A DNA stretch of 64,000 nucleotides from Hydrogenophilales bacterium 16-64-40 (GTDB lineage Bacteria; Pseudomonadota; Gammaproteobacteria; Burkholderiales; Thiobacillaceae): NCBI GenBank assembly GCA_002256995.1, contig NCGX01000022.1, positions 1-64,000 on the forward strand, written 5' to 3'. Shown one piece after another: positions 52,286-60,631 of this stretch; position 1 is the stretch's first letter, and every line of letters begins with the position of its first letter. Made by a program: the position numbers and the translations under genes. The notes beneath the pieces were generated by a model, which made no database searches, was not told where the DNA came from, and was given only the letters and a program-made list of their open reading frames with translations.

Positions 52286-53026
52286 TCAATCCGCATGTTC
52301 ATTCAGTACATCAGGTTCGGGCGGAAGCTCACGGTTTAGGGCTCTAAATAGCGATTGCCCAAACACACGGAATAACTTGATATCTTGGCTGATTTCTAAG
52401 GGACCACTAGAACTTCCGAGTTTTATTGCATGCGCCACGTGATTGCGCCGCCTAAAAAATTCTTCGATCTGTGCAATTAGAGTAGAGCGTGCCCTCTCGG
52501 GTTCATCACAGTTAAGATGGACCATTAAATCCTGTTCATCACATATCTTGTGAATAATTTTAGAAATTCCTATCTGATTAAATAGCTCAGCCAATTGATT
52601 TGGGCGCATGTTGTTTTCATTGTGAGCAATGGCGTCGCTTACATCAGACATAACATCTTTCTTGATGGAAAACGACACAACTGCAGCAAGGCGCTCCTCA
52701 AAAATGCGCGCGTTTGCTTCAACTTCCTCAAATTGTGTTCGTGCCAACGCCTCCAGCGCGCGACGCCAAATTTTTGAGGCGATGTTATCAGGGAAATCGA
52801 TTATCCCCTTTGCGCGTTTACCCTTTTCTTTAAAAGCGGCCTTGACCTGCTGTCGGACATATTCTTCAAATACAGCGGCCAGAAGTAGTGTGGCTGCGTT
52901 GCCTGCGGCGATTCGCGCCCTAGAAGTCAATTCATTTGCATGCTTTCCGGGCTTAGCGGTCATCTCTGAAAGCGCATCCAACTCAGCAGAAAACTCCTCG
53001 AATATCAGCTCAAACTCAGTGAGCAT
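52286..53026 (-). CDS. HEPN-like nuclease (MAE_28990/MAE_18760 type)
   Basis: A 246-residue helical protein with the HEPN RNase motif Rx4H in FRRRNHVAHAIK. The N-terminal part (AATLLLAAVFEEYVRQQVKA, DFPDNIASKIWRRALEALAR) matches my recollection of the MAE_28990/MAE_18760 family. HEPN proteins cut RNA, often as toxins or abortive-infection effectors. It starts 2 nt after the DUF262 stop and the pair has clearly lower GC than its surroundings, suggesting transfer. Role in defence is inferred. Confidence 0.8.
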   Translation of the reverse strand: MLTEFELIFEEFSAELDALSEMTAKPGKHANELTSRARIAAGNAATLLLAAVFEEYVRQQVKAAFKEKGKRAKGIIDFPDNIASKIWRRALEALARTQFEEVEANARIFEERLAAVVSFSIKKDVMSDVSDAIAHNENNMRPNQLAELFNQIGISKIIHKICDEQDLMVHLNCDEPERARSTLIAQIEEFFRRRNHVAHAIKLGSSSGPLEISQDIKLFRVFGQSLFRALNRELPPEPDVLNEHAD

Positions 53027-53028
53027 TG

Positions 53029-54249
53029 TTAGATGCCTGCGCCTTCTTTTAGAATTTTCTCAAGTAGAGAGATACGGTCCTTAACAGCCTGTGCAGTATT
53101 ACCTTGGCCCGTCAAAATTTGGGCGCTGGATCCCTGATCATATTCATTCAGCATCCGCTGTTTGATCTCTGAGTGCTTTGCCTCGAACTCTGAGCGGTAT
53201 ACCCAAAGCCGATGTAATGCCACCAGAGTTGCATCATACAAAGCTGCGGATAGTCTCTCCCGGCCTTTTTCGTCAGCTGGCAAGAGAAAAGGCTTAGGGC
53301 CAAAAATCTCATTTGCCAGAGTCAATATGTCGATATATTCAGTCTCCAAAGCATTCGCTTCATCTTGAGAAATGCTTACTCGTTTAGCCATTGCTCGGTC
53401 CAGCATGGACTTCATCGACCCGCGGATATTTTCATCATCCCGTAGGGCAAAATATCTGAGCACCAGTTGGCAGTCTCCCATACTTGAATACAACGTGTTT
53501 TTCTGTCTATCCGGGTTTTCGTAATAGTCGTTCGGATTTGTTTCTATGTAAGGGGGAATCCGAAAGATATCTGTAAACAACTTTGCTCTAGTAAGATTGA
53601 CGACGGCTTTATTAAAGGCACCTGGGTAGATCGCATTCCTTATTTCCTGTGCATTGAGCTTCGTACCTCCGGTGTTCAGCCTGTCAAAAATAAATCGCCG
53701 GACATCAGTGATCGTAAATTTATTGTCTGGCGACCTTTCGCTATCGCTTTCGAGGAGTAACACGATTGCAGAAAGTGATGCCCTATCAAGTGCTCGCTTA
53801 ACTCGTGGGGGCGCCTTCGAATACCTTATTCCATTCAGGGGTGAAAGAGCTTCCAGCCCGGAAAGAGCAAAATCACCATCCAAAAATTCTTTGATAGCGT
53901 TTAGGCGCTGCTGACCATCCATTACTTCATACCTCGCTTCATCTGTTTCATAAAGGAAGATTGGTGGAATAGGTATGTTCAGCAGGAGTGACTCAATGAG
54001 GCGAGATTTTTGTAATGTGGCCCAGCGCAGACGCCGTTGGTATTCAGGGCGGATGTTAAGGACATCGCCCTTTGATACAAGGTCTTTGAGCTGAGGGAGG
54101 AGAAAATTATTGGTTTGGTAGACAACCCGAAACGCATGCTTGGCGAAAAACTCATCCGGTGGGATTTTTGAAATTTGAGGAGTCTCACTTTCGTCAGCTT
54201 CTTCAATACCGGCTATCACGAGATCATCGTTAACTACAGATACATTCAT
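53029..54249 (-). CDS. DUF262 (ParB/GmrS-like) protein
   Basis: A 406-residue protein with an N-terminal DUF262 domain: IRPEYQRRLRWATLQKSRLI, then the DGQQR motif in YEVMDGQQRLNAIKEFL and DRLNTGGTKLNAQEIRNAIY. DUF262 uses a ParB-like NTPase/nuclease fold and occurs in GmrSD type IV restriction and other defence proteins; no DUF1524 HNH domain is present here. GGAGG lies 6-8 nt before the ATG at 54249, so longer starts (54276, 54288) are less likely. It forms a two-gene operon with the HEPN gene. Confidence 0.88.
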   Translation of the reverse strand: MNVSVVNDDLVIAGIEEADESETPQISKIPPDEFFAKHAFRVVYQTNNFLLPQLKDLVSKGDVLNIRPEYQRRLRWATLQKSRLIESLLLNIPIPPIFLYETDEARYEVMDGQQRLNAIKEFLDGDFALSGLEALSPLNGIRYSKAPPRVKRALDRASLSAIVLLLESDSERSPDNKFTITDVRRFIFDRLNTGGTKLNAQEIRNAIYPGAFNKAVVNLTRAKLFTDIFRIPPYIETNPNDYYENPDRQKNTLYSSMGDCQLVLRYFALRDDENIRGSMKSMLDRAMAKRVSISQDEANALETEYIDILTLANEIFGPKPFLLPADEKGRERLSAALYDATLVALHRLWVYRSEFEAKHSEIKQRMLNEYDQGSSAQILTGQGNTAQAVKDRISLLEKILKEGAGI

Positions 54250-54339
54250 TGATAATTTTCCTCCAAAGGTGTGCATGTGATGGAGCATTGATCACAACGC
54301 CGCAAGTGTTTTAGAACCGATATGCACTATGTCGAATCA

Positions 54340-54375
54340 GGAATATCGTGTCTGACCTGTCAGACACGATATTCC
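54340..54375. repeat. Perfect 17-bp palindrome with 2-bp spacer
   Basis: GGAATATCGTGTCTGAC (54340-54356) and its exact complement (54359-54375) flank CT. It lies between the lower-GC DUF262-HEPN unit and the toxin-antitoxin pair. No T-run follows, so it may be an operator, a recombination site or a relic element end. Confidence 0.85.
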
Positions 54376-54401
54376 CCAAGGGATTCTAAGCGGCCATTTC
54401 G

Positions 54402-54677
54402 CTAGCGCTTCAATTCGCGGTAAAAATTTTCGTGCGAACCGAGCAGGAGCAGGAGCCGGGTTGCCGGGTCGTATTCATAGGCCAGCAGCGCAATCTGACC
54501 GACGCACTTGAATTTGTAAACGAAGACGCCGCTGAGGTCGCCTTTCTTGGCTTCGCCTATTTCTGGCGTGGCGATGATGGCTTGCACGGCATCATCGACA
54601 TCGGCTTTCTGGTTCGGGTGCAGGCGCTTGTAGGCGCGGTGGAAGACGGCACTCTGGAGAACCTGGATTTCAGGCAT
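54402..54677 (-). CDS. RelE/ParE-superfamily toxin
   Basis: A 91-residue basic protein of the RelE/ParE fold: VFHRAYKRLHPNQKADVDDA, VYKFKCVGQIALLAYEYD and LLLLGSHENFYRELKR are typical. RelE members cut mRNA on the ribosome and ParE members poison gyrase; which one cannot be told here. Its gene starts 2 nt after the antitoxin stop. Confidence 0.88.
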   Translation of the reverse strand: MPEIQVLQSAVFHRAYKRLHPNQKADVDDAVQAIIATPEIGEAKKGDLSGVFVYKFKCVGQIALLAYEYDPATRLLLLLGSHENFYRELKR

Positions 54678-54679
54678 CT

Positions 54680-54907
54680 TTAGTCGCGCCGGCCTTCGGG
54701 CACGAAGGGCGTCGCCAGGCTAGGGCCTTCGGCGCGGGCGATCAGTAGCTCGCGCACGAAGTCGACCGGCAGATCGGGGTTGTCGAGCGAGGCCTTGCCG
54801 ATCATGGCCCAGAACTCAATCTGGCCGGCGATGGTGCGCCGCTCGGCATGGGCCTGGGCACGGGCCATTTCATACAGGGTGTCGTCGATGCGGACGGGCA
54901 TGCTCAT
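54680..54907 (-). CDS. ParD-like antitoxin
   Basis: A 75-residue protein (MSMPVRIDDTLYEMARAQAH) with a ribbon-helix-helix-like N-terminus and the ERRTIAGQIEFWAMIGKASL segment found in ParD-like antitoxins. It precedes the RelE/ParE toxin by 2 nt, the standard antitoxin-first order, and probably represses its own operon. A second in-frame ATG lies at 54901. Confidence 0.85.
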   Translation of the reverse strand: MSMPVRIDDTLYEMARAQAHAERRTIAGQIEFWAMIGKASLDNPDLPVDFVRELLIARAEGPSLATPFVPEGRRD

Positions 54908-55003
54908 GATTCACCTCGAAGCGGATTGCTACAAAAGTAGCAACGACTATAGCCGAAAAATTGCAGCACTGCCAGCGCTGACTTGTACCGGAGGCAGCCT
55001 GCC

Positions 55004-55693
55004 TTATTGCGATGGCGCCTCTCTGGGCACACGTGGCGGATTGTTGAAGCGCACGCTGTCGGGCGCATTGGTGCCGCCGGTCATGACGAAGCTCATCGCC
55101 TCCTCCATCGTCCAGTCGGTCATCACCACGTCGGCCAGCGGCAGGATCTCGATGTAGCCCGAGGTCGGGTTGGGCGAGGTGGGGACGTAGACCACCGCCA
55201 GTTCCTGCCCGCTGTCGGCGTCCTTCATGATCTTGGTGATGAGGCCGACCGCCTTCATGTCCGGCGAGGGAAAGCTGATCAGCACCACCCGCTGCCCCTG
55301 CACCGGCGGCTTGCTGACGGTTTGCAGGAAGCGCTTGGTGGCGCCGTAGATGGTCTGCACCAGCGGCAGGCGGCCGACCCAGTATTCGACGGTGGCGATG
55401 AGTTTTTTGCCGATCACGAACGAGGCAAGCAGGCCGATCAGATACAGCAGCACGAGCGTGAACAGGGCGGCGAGCGCATATTGCACGTCGGCATTCAGCA
55501 GCCAGGCCGCCAGGGTGTCGGAGAGTGGCCGCAACAGACGCGCCAGCGCCCTGATGAAGGGCGCGCCGGCGCCGGCCAGCAGGCCGAACAGGAAGTCGAA
55601 CACCAGCCAGGTCACCCACAGCGGGGCGACGGTGAAGAAACCGATCAGCAGATAGCGGAACAGGTGCGGCTTGCGGTGGGTCGGGGTTGTCAT
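55004..55693 (-). CDS. DUF502 family membrane protein
   Basis: A 229-residue inner-membrane protein with two long helices (YLLIGFFTVAPLWVTWLVFD and ALAALFTLVLLYLIGLLASF). The conserved GRLPLVQTIYGATKRFLQTV, VVLISFPSPDMKAVGLIT and VVYVPTSPNPTSGYIEILP blocks identify DUF502. Function is unknown. It stands alone between the toxin-antitoxin pair and the antiporter remnant. Confidence 0.9.
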   Translation of the reverse strand: MTTPTHRKPHLFRYLLIGFFTVAPLWVTWLVFDFLFGLLAGAGAPFIRALARLLRPLSDTLAAWLLNADVQYALAALFTLVLLYLIGLLASFVIGKKLIATVEYWVGRLPLVQTIYGATKRFLQTVSKPPVQGQRVVLISFPSPDMKAVGLITKIMKDADSGQELAVVYVPTSPNPTSGYIEILPLADVVMTDWTMEEAMSFVMTGGTNAPDSVRFNNPPRVPREAPSQ

Positions 55694-55712
55694 GCTGGAA
55701 AGCGCTTCCTGA

Positions 55713-55929
55713 TTAGCTACAAAGTTTAGTTGCCATTACAGACCCCATTGCGAGGCCGGTGGCAAGCGCAACCGGGCCGATATGGCGGATGTGTTTGAGG
55801 TCGAGTTTCAATCCCACCACGAACAGCAGCACGGTGATGCCGATCTGCGCCAGGAGGTCGATCTGGTCGTGCGCGCCGACCCAGCCGAATACCGCCTGGC
55901 AGGGCAAACTCGTGGTAGATGCTGTCCAT
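55713..55929 (-). pseudogene. Remnant of a CPA2-type cation:proton antiporter
   Basis: The minus strand begins MDSIYHEFAL at 55929, then shifts frame. From about 55890 a second frame reads FGWVGAHDQIDLLAQIGITV, then LLFVVGLKLDLKHIRHIGPV and stops at 55713. These are the start and the third-helix region of a KefB-like antiporter with about 30-40 codons between them deleted and everything downstream missing. The next gene starts within a few bases on one side and DUF502 on the other. Confidence 0.8.
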
Positions 55930-55932
55930 CCG

Positions 55933-58653
55933 CTAGCGCTCGCCGGCGTTGTGATTGCGGCTGCGGATCAGCGCTTTTTCGATTTCCACCACGCCGTAGA
56001 CGATGATGCCGAACACGAGGATGCGTCCCCAGGCAGCGAGGTCGAGCGCGGCGGTGGCGAACAGCATCTGCAGTACGGGCAGGTAGGTGAACAGCCCCTG
56101 CAGCACGACGAGGAGGCCGATGGCGATCAGCACCGCCCGGTTGCCGACCAGTCCCGACCAGCCGACCACCGGCGCGGTGAGGCGGCGGCAGTTGAACAGG
56201 TAGAAAATCTCGCCCATCACCAGGGCGTTGATCGCCGCGGTGCGGGCCACGTCGAGCGGCACGCCGCGCTCGAGCTCCCACAGGAACAGGCCGAGCGATC
56301 CGGCCACCAGAAACACCGTGACGAACACGATGCGCCACAGCATGAAGCGCGTCAGCAGCGGCTCGTCCGGGTTGCGCGGCGGCTGGCGCATGGCTTCGGG
56401 CTCGGGTCGCTCGAAGGCGAGCGCGAGCGCCAGCGTCACCGCCGATACCATGTTGACCCACAGGATCTGCACCGGGGTGATCGGCAGGGTGATGCCGAGC
56501 AGGATCGCGATCAGCACCATGCCGGCCTGCGCCGCGTTGGTCGGCAGGATGAACACGATGGCCTTCTTCAGGTTGCCGTAGACGGTGCGGCCTTCCTCGA
56601 CGGCGTGCGCGATCGAGGCGAAATTGTCGTCGGCCAGCACCATCTCCGCCGCTTCCTTGGCGGCCTCGGTGCCCTTCTGGCCCATCGCCACGCCGACGTC
56701 GGCGCGTCGCAGCGCCGGCGCGTCGTTGACGCCGTCCCCGGTCATCGCGGTGACGTGTCCCAGGCTTTGCAGGGCCTCGACCAGGCGCAGCTTATGCTCG
56801 GGGCTGGCGCGGGCGAAGATGTCGGTCTTCGCCACCACCTCGCGCAGCTGCGCGTCGTCGAGCGTTTCGATGTCGGCGCCGGTCACCGCGCGCACCGCTT
56901 CGCCGGTCGAGTGGCCGCCCAGCCCCAGCTGCTTGCCGATGGCCTGCGCGGTGGCGGCGTGGTCGCCGGTGATCATCTTGACCTGGATGCCGGCGGCGCG
57001 GCAGGTGGCGACTGCCTGGATGGCCTCCTCGCGCGGCGGATCGGCCAGACCCAGCACCGCCAGCAGAGTGAAGCCGCCGTCCTCGATGTCGGAAAAGTTC
57101 AGTGTCGTCGTGGTTTCGTGCCGCACCGCCAGCGCCAAGAGCCGCATGCCCTGGGCGGCGGCTTCCTCCATGCGCGCATGCCAGAAACCGGAATCGAGCG
57201 GCGCCTCGCCGTCGGCGCTGCGCTGCGTATCGCACAGTGCCAGCACCCGCTCCGGCGCGCCCTTGAGATAAATGAAGCCACGCCCGTCATGGTCGTGGTT
57301 GAGCGTCGCCATGAAGCGGTGCTCGGATTCGAACGGGATGACATCGCTGCGCGGCAGCGCTTCGCGGATCTGGCGCGGGTCGAGCCCGGTCTTCAGCGCC
57401 AGGGTGAGCAGCGCGCCTTCGGTGGGGTCGCCGGTCAGCTGCCAGCCTTCGGCGGTTTCGCGCAGCTCGGCGTCGTTGCACAGGAAGGCGGCGTGTGCCA
57501 CTTCCCGCAGCAGCGGATACGTCTCGGGATCGGCGCGTTCGCCGTCGCGGGCAAAGCCGCCTTCGGGCGCGTAACCGCTGCCCGACACCGCGAACACCCC
57601 ATCGGCGCCGATGACGGTCTGCACCGTCATTTCGTTGCGGGTCAGGGTGCCGGTCTTGTCCGAGCAGATGACGCTGACCGCCCCCAGCGTCTCCACCGCG
57701 GGCAGGCGGCGAATGATGGCGTGACGGTGCGCCATGCGGGTGACGCCGATGGCGAGCGTGATGGTCATGATCGCCGGCAAGCCCTCCGGAATCGCCGCCA
57801 CCGCCAGGCCCACCGCGGCGAGGAACATGTCGCTCGCCGGGTAGCCGCGCACCCACACGCCGAAGCCGAAGATCAGCGCCGACAGTAGCAGGATCACCCC
57901 CGCCAGCCACTGGCCGAAGCGCGCCATCAGTTTCAGCAGCGGCGTGGTGAGCTTCTCGACGGTTGCCAGCAGCGTGCTGATGCGCCCCAGCTCGGTGGCG
58001 GTGCCGGTGGCCACCACCACGCCGGCGCCCTGGCCGTGGGTGACCAGGGTGCCCGACCACGCCATGCAGGCGCGGTCGCCGAGCGCGGCATCGGCTTCGA
58101 CCGGATCGACCTGCTTGTCGACCGCGAGCGATTCGCCGGTCAGCGCAGCTTCCATCACCTGCAGGTTTTTGACACTGATCAGCCTCAGGTCGGCGGGCAC
58201 GCGGTCGCCCGAGGCAAGATGAACGATGTCGCCCGGCACCAGCTCCTCGGCGGGAATTTCGTGGCGCTCGCCGGCGCGGGTGACGATGGCATGCGGCGAC
58301 AGCATGTCGCGGATCGCATCGAGCGCCTCTTCGGCGCGGCCTTCCTGGATGAAGCCGATCACCGCGTTGATGACGACCACGCCGAAGATCACGCCGGAGT
58401 CGAGCCAGTGGCCGAGCAGGGCGGTGATGACGCCGGCCGCCAGCAACACGTAGATCAGCACGTTGTGGAACTGCAGCAGCAGGCGTAGCCAGCCCGGCTG
58501 GCGTTGCGCCGGCGGCAGCCGGTTGGCGCCGTATTGCGCGCGCCGCGCATCGACCACGTCCGGGGTCAGGCCTTCGCGCGGTGCTTCGAGTCGGGTCAGG
58601 GTGTCGCTGGCGGGAAGGCTGTGCCAGCGCGGTGAATCTTCGTTGGCGTGCAA
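55933..58653 (-). CDS. P-type cation-transporting ATPase (P2 type)
   Basis: A 906-residue ion pump with ten membrane helices. Order: N-terminal cytoplasmic region, EALTGESLAVDK-type actuator loop (EAALTGESLAVDKQ), the M4 motif AAVGLAVAAIPEGLPAIMTI, phosphorylation site CSDKTGTLTRNEM, nucleotide domain with YLKGAPERVL, and the hinge MTGDGVNDAPAL. This P2 type moves Ca2+ or another hard cation; the exact ion is not certain. It is complete, and ends 4 nt before the antiporter remnant. Confidence 0.93.
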   Translation of the reverse strand: MHANEDSPRWHSLPASDTLTRLEAPREGLTPDVVDARRAQYGANRLPPAQRQPGWLRLLLQFHNVLIYVLLAAGVITALLGHWLDSGVIFGVVVINAVIGFIQEGRAEEALDAIRDMLSPHAIVTRAGERHEIPAEELVPGDIVHLASGDRVPADLRLISVKNLQVMEAALTGESLAVDKQVDPVEADAALGDRACMAWSGTLVTHGQGAGVVVATGTATELGRISTLLATVEKLTTPLLKLMARFGQWLAGVILLLSALIFGFGVWVRGYPASDMFLAAVGLAVAAIPEGLPAIMTITLAIGVTRMAHRHAIIRRLPAVETLGAVSVICSDKTGTLTRNEMTVQTVIGADGVFAVSGSGYAPEGGFARDGERADPETYPLLREVAHAAFLCNDAELRETAEGWQLTGDPTEGALLTLALKTGLDPRQIREALPRSDVIPFESEHRFMATLNHDHDGRGFIYLKGAPERVLALCDTQRSADGEAPLDSGFWHARMEEAAAQGMRLLALAVRHETTTTLNFSDIEDGGFTLLAVLGLADPPREEAIQAVATCRAAGIQVKMITGDHAATAQAIGKQLGLGGHSTGEAVRAVTGADIETLDDAQLREVVAKTDIFARASPEHKLRLVEALQSLGHVTAMTGDGVNDAPALRRADVGVAMGQKGTEAAKEAAEMVLADDNFASIAHAVEEGRTVYGNLKKAIVFILPTNAAQAGMVLIAILLGITLPITPVQILWVNMVSAVTLALALAFERPEPEAMRQPPRNPDEPLLTRFMLWRIVFVTVFLVAGSLGLFLWELERGVPLDVARTAAINALVMGEIFYLFNCRRLTAPVVGWSGLVGNRAVLIAIGLLVVLQGLFTYLPVLQMLFATAALDLAAWGRILVFGIIVYGVVEIEKALIRSRNHNAGER

Positions 58654-58880
58654 GCGATATCTCCTGTTCCGTCGACGTTCGGCACGGGCTGGGTTGAAAA
58701 GCGTGTCGAAGGTATGAAATTTGTGTCAGCGCGCCCTACAATTCTGGCACACCTCAAGAATGCGGATGCGCAATGCCGGGATTGTCTGTCGCGGGCGCGA
58801 CACCGCAGGCGTTAAACCTATCCGTGTGTGAGCCGTCATACCGGCCCATACCGCACCTTAACCGCGCTGTCTGAAACTCC

Positions 58881-59432
58881 ATGCTGCCGAAGCGTTTCCG
58901 CCGTTTTATTCCAGACCCGCAGCGCCTGCGCGAACACCGCGCGCTGCGGTGGATGGGGCCTATGTTGCATGACCGCCGCCTGTGGCATGTCAACCGGCGC
59001 GCGGTGGCACTGGGTCTCGCCATCGGTGTTTTCTTCGGCCTGCTGATGCCGGTTGCGCAAATTTTTTTCGCGGCGGTGGCGGCGCTGCTGCTGCGCGCCA
59101 ACATTCCGGCCGCGGTCGGCAGCACCCTGATTACCAACCCCATCACCTTCGCGCCGGTGTACTACGCGGCCTACCATCTGGGGGCCTGGATGCTGGGGCA
59201 CGCCGACGTGGCGCTGGCCGAGGTCGATCTCGACCGTGTCGCGGCCAGGACCGAGACCGGCCTGGCGCTGTGGGTGGACCGCCTGTACACCGTAGGGCCG
59301 CCGCTGGCGCTGGGCCTGTTGACGCTGGCGGTGGTCCTGTCGGTGCTGATTTATTTTGCCGTGCACTGGGCTTGGCGGCTGCGCGTCGTGCGCGCCTGGC
59401 AGCGCCGCAAGGCGCGCCGACAGCAGCGCTGA
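58881..59432 (+). CDS. DUF2062 family membrane protein
   Basis: A 183-residue inner-membrane protein with three hydrophobic segments. The conserved AVALGLAIGVFFGLLMPVAQ and GSTLITNPITFAPVYYAAYH blocks identify DUF2062. The N- and C-termini are strongly basic (PKRFRRFIPDPQRLREHR; RAWQRRKARRQQR). The role is unknown, with a link to envelope homeostasis in some bacteria. It precedes a CaCA exchanger and a second ATPase on the same strand. Confidence 0.88.
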   Translation: MLPKRFRRFIPDPQRLREHRALRWMGPMLHDRRLWHVNRRAVALGLAIGVFFGLLMPVAQIFFAAVAALLLRANIPAAVGSTLITNPITFAPVYYAAYHLGAWMLGHADVALAEVDLDRVAARTETGLALWVDRLYTVGPPLALGLLTLAVVLSVLIYFAVHWAWRLRVVRAWQRRKARRQQR

Positions 59433-59515
59433 GGCTTGGGCACGGGCTTTTTTGCCCCTCATGCTCCCGGCCGCTGCTGGCCAAAGGCCCAAATTCGGCA
59501 ATACTTGCAGCTCGA

Positions 59516-59566
59516 CACGCGCATTGCCGGCATGCGGGCAATGCGCGCATGCCGGCAATGCGCGTG
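59516..59566. repeat. Perfect 20-bp inverted repeat with 11-nt loop
   Basis: The arm CACGCGCATTGCCGGCATGC (59516-59535) is exactly complementary to 59547-59566, and the loop repeats part of it (GGGCAATGCGC). It lies between the DUF2062 and exchanger genes. It could be a terminator-like hairpin without T-run, or a small palindromic element. Confidence 0.85.
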
Positions 59567-59614
59567 AATTCCGGCGCAAACGCCATCGACCTGGAGCCGC
59601 ATTATCTGCCCACC

Positions 59615-60631
59615 ATGCTGGATCTGGCCGTCATCTGGCTGTCTCTGCTTGCCTGCCTCGCCGTGATCGGTGTGGCGGGCGTCAGGCTTTCGCGCTACGG
59701 CGACATCATTGCCGAGAAGAGCGGGCTCAGCCGCGGGTGGGTGGGCCTGATCCTGCTGGCCACGGTCACTTCGCTGCCGGAACTCGTCACCGGGCTGTCC
59801 GCCGTGACGCTCGCACGGGTTCCGGACATCGCCGTGGGCGACATCCTGGGCAGCTGCGTGTTCAACCTGCTCATCATCGTGGTGCTCGATGTTCTCTACC
59901 GCAAGGAATCCATCTACACCCGCGCGCGCCAGGGCAACGTGCTGGCCGCCGGTTACGGCATCGTGCTGATCGGCGTCGGCGGCTTCAACCTGCTGCTGTA
60001 TCGCGCGGGAACGATGCCTTCCATCGGCCATGTCGGCCTCTACACGCCGGTCATCCTGCTGCTCTACCTGCTGGCCATGCGAACGCTCTACCGCTACGAA
60101 CAGGCGCAGGTCAGCGAGTATGTTGAAGACCGGGTCGAGCTTTATCCGCACGTCACGCTGAACAAGGCGGTGCAGGGCTACGCCATGGCTGCGGCGGCGG
60201 TGGCGGCGGCCGGCATCTGGCTGCCGTTTATCGCCAAGGATCTGGCAGAGGCGATGGCTTGGGGGCAGAGCTTCGTCGGTACGTTGTTCGTTGCTGCGGT
60301 CACCTCGGCGCCCGAAGTCGTGGTCACGCTGGCCGCACTGCGCATGGGCGCGGTCGATCTGGCCATCGGCAACCTGTTCGGCAGCAACCTGTTCAACATG
60401 GCCATCCTCGCCATCGACGACCTCGCCTACCTGCCCGGCCCGCTGCTGGCCGACGTCTCGATCTCGCATGCCGCCTCGGCCTTCTCGGCCATGATGATGA
60501 GCGGGCTGGCGGTGGTCGGGCTGATCCTGCGGCCGGCATCGCGCGTCTACCGCACGGTCAGCTGGATCAGCCTGCTGCTGCTCGTCGTCTATCTGCTGAA
60601 CACCCTGTTCCTCTATCTGTATGGCCACTGA
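59615..60631 (+). CDS. CaCA-family sodium/calcium exchanger-like protein
   Basis: A 338-residue inner-membrane cation/Ca2+ exchanger with about ten helices. Both alpha repeats are intact: GLILLATVTSLPELVTGLSA and, in the second half, FVAAVTSAPEVVVTLAALRM followed by IGNLFGSNLFNM. Counter-ion (Na+ or H+) is unclear. The start at 59615 fits the family; an in-frame ATG at 59549 inside the palindrome would add a short hydrophilic stretch. The 3' end overlaps the next ATPase by 11 nt, so exchange and pumping are coupled genetically. Confidence 0.88.
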   Translation: MLDLAVIWLSLLACLAVIGVAGVRLSRYGDIIAEKSGLSRGWVGLILLATVTSLPELVTGLSAVTLARVPDIAVGDILGSCVFNLLIIVVLDVLYRKESIYTRARQGNVLAAGYGIVLIGVGGFNLLLYRAGTMPSIGHVGLYTPVILLLYLLAMRTLYRYEQAQVSEYVEDRVELYPHVTLNKAVQGYAMAAAAVAAAGIWLPFIAKDLAEAMAWGQSFVGTLFVAAVTSAPEVVVTLAALRMGAVDLAIGNLFGSNLFNMAILAIDDLAYLPGPLLADVSISHAASAFSAMMMSGLAVVGLILRPASRVYRTVSWISLLLLVVYLLNTLFLYLYGH

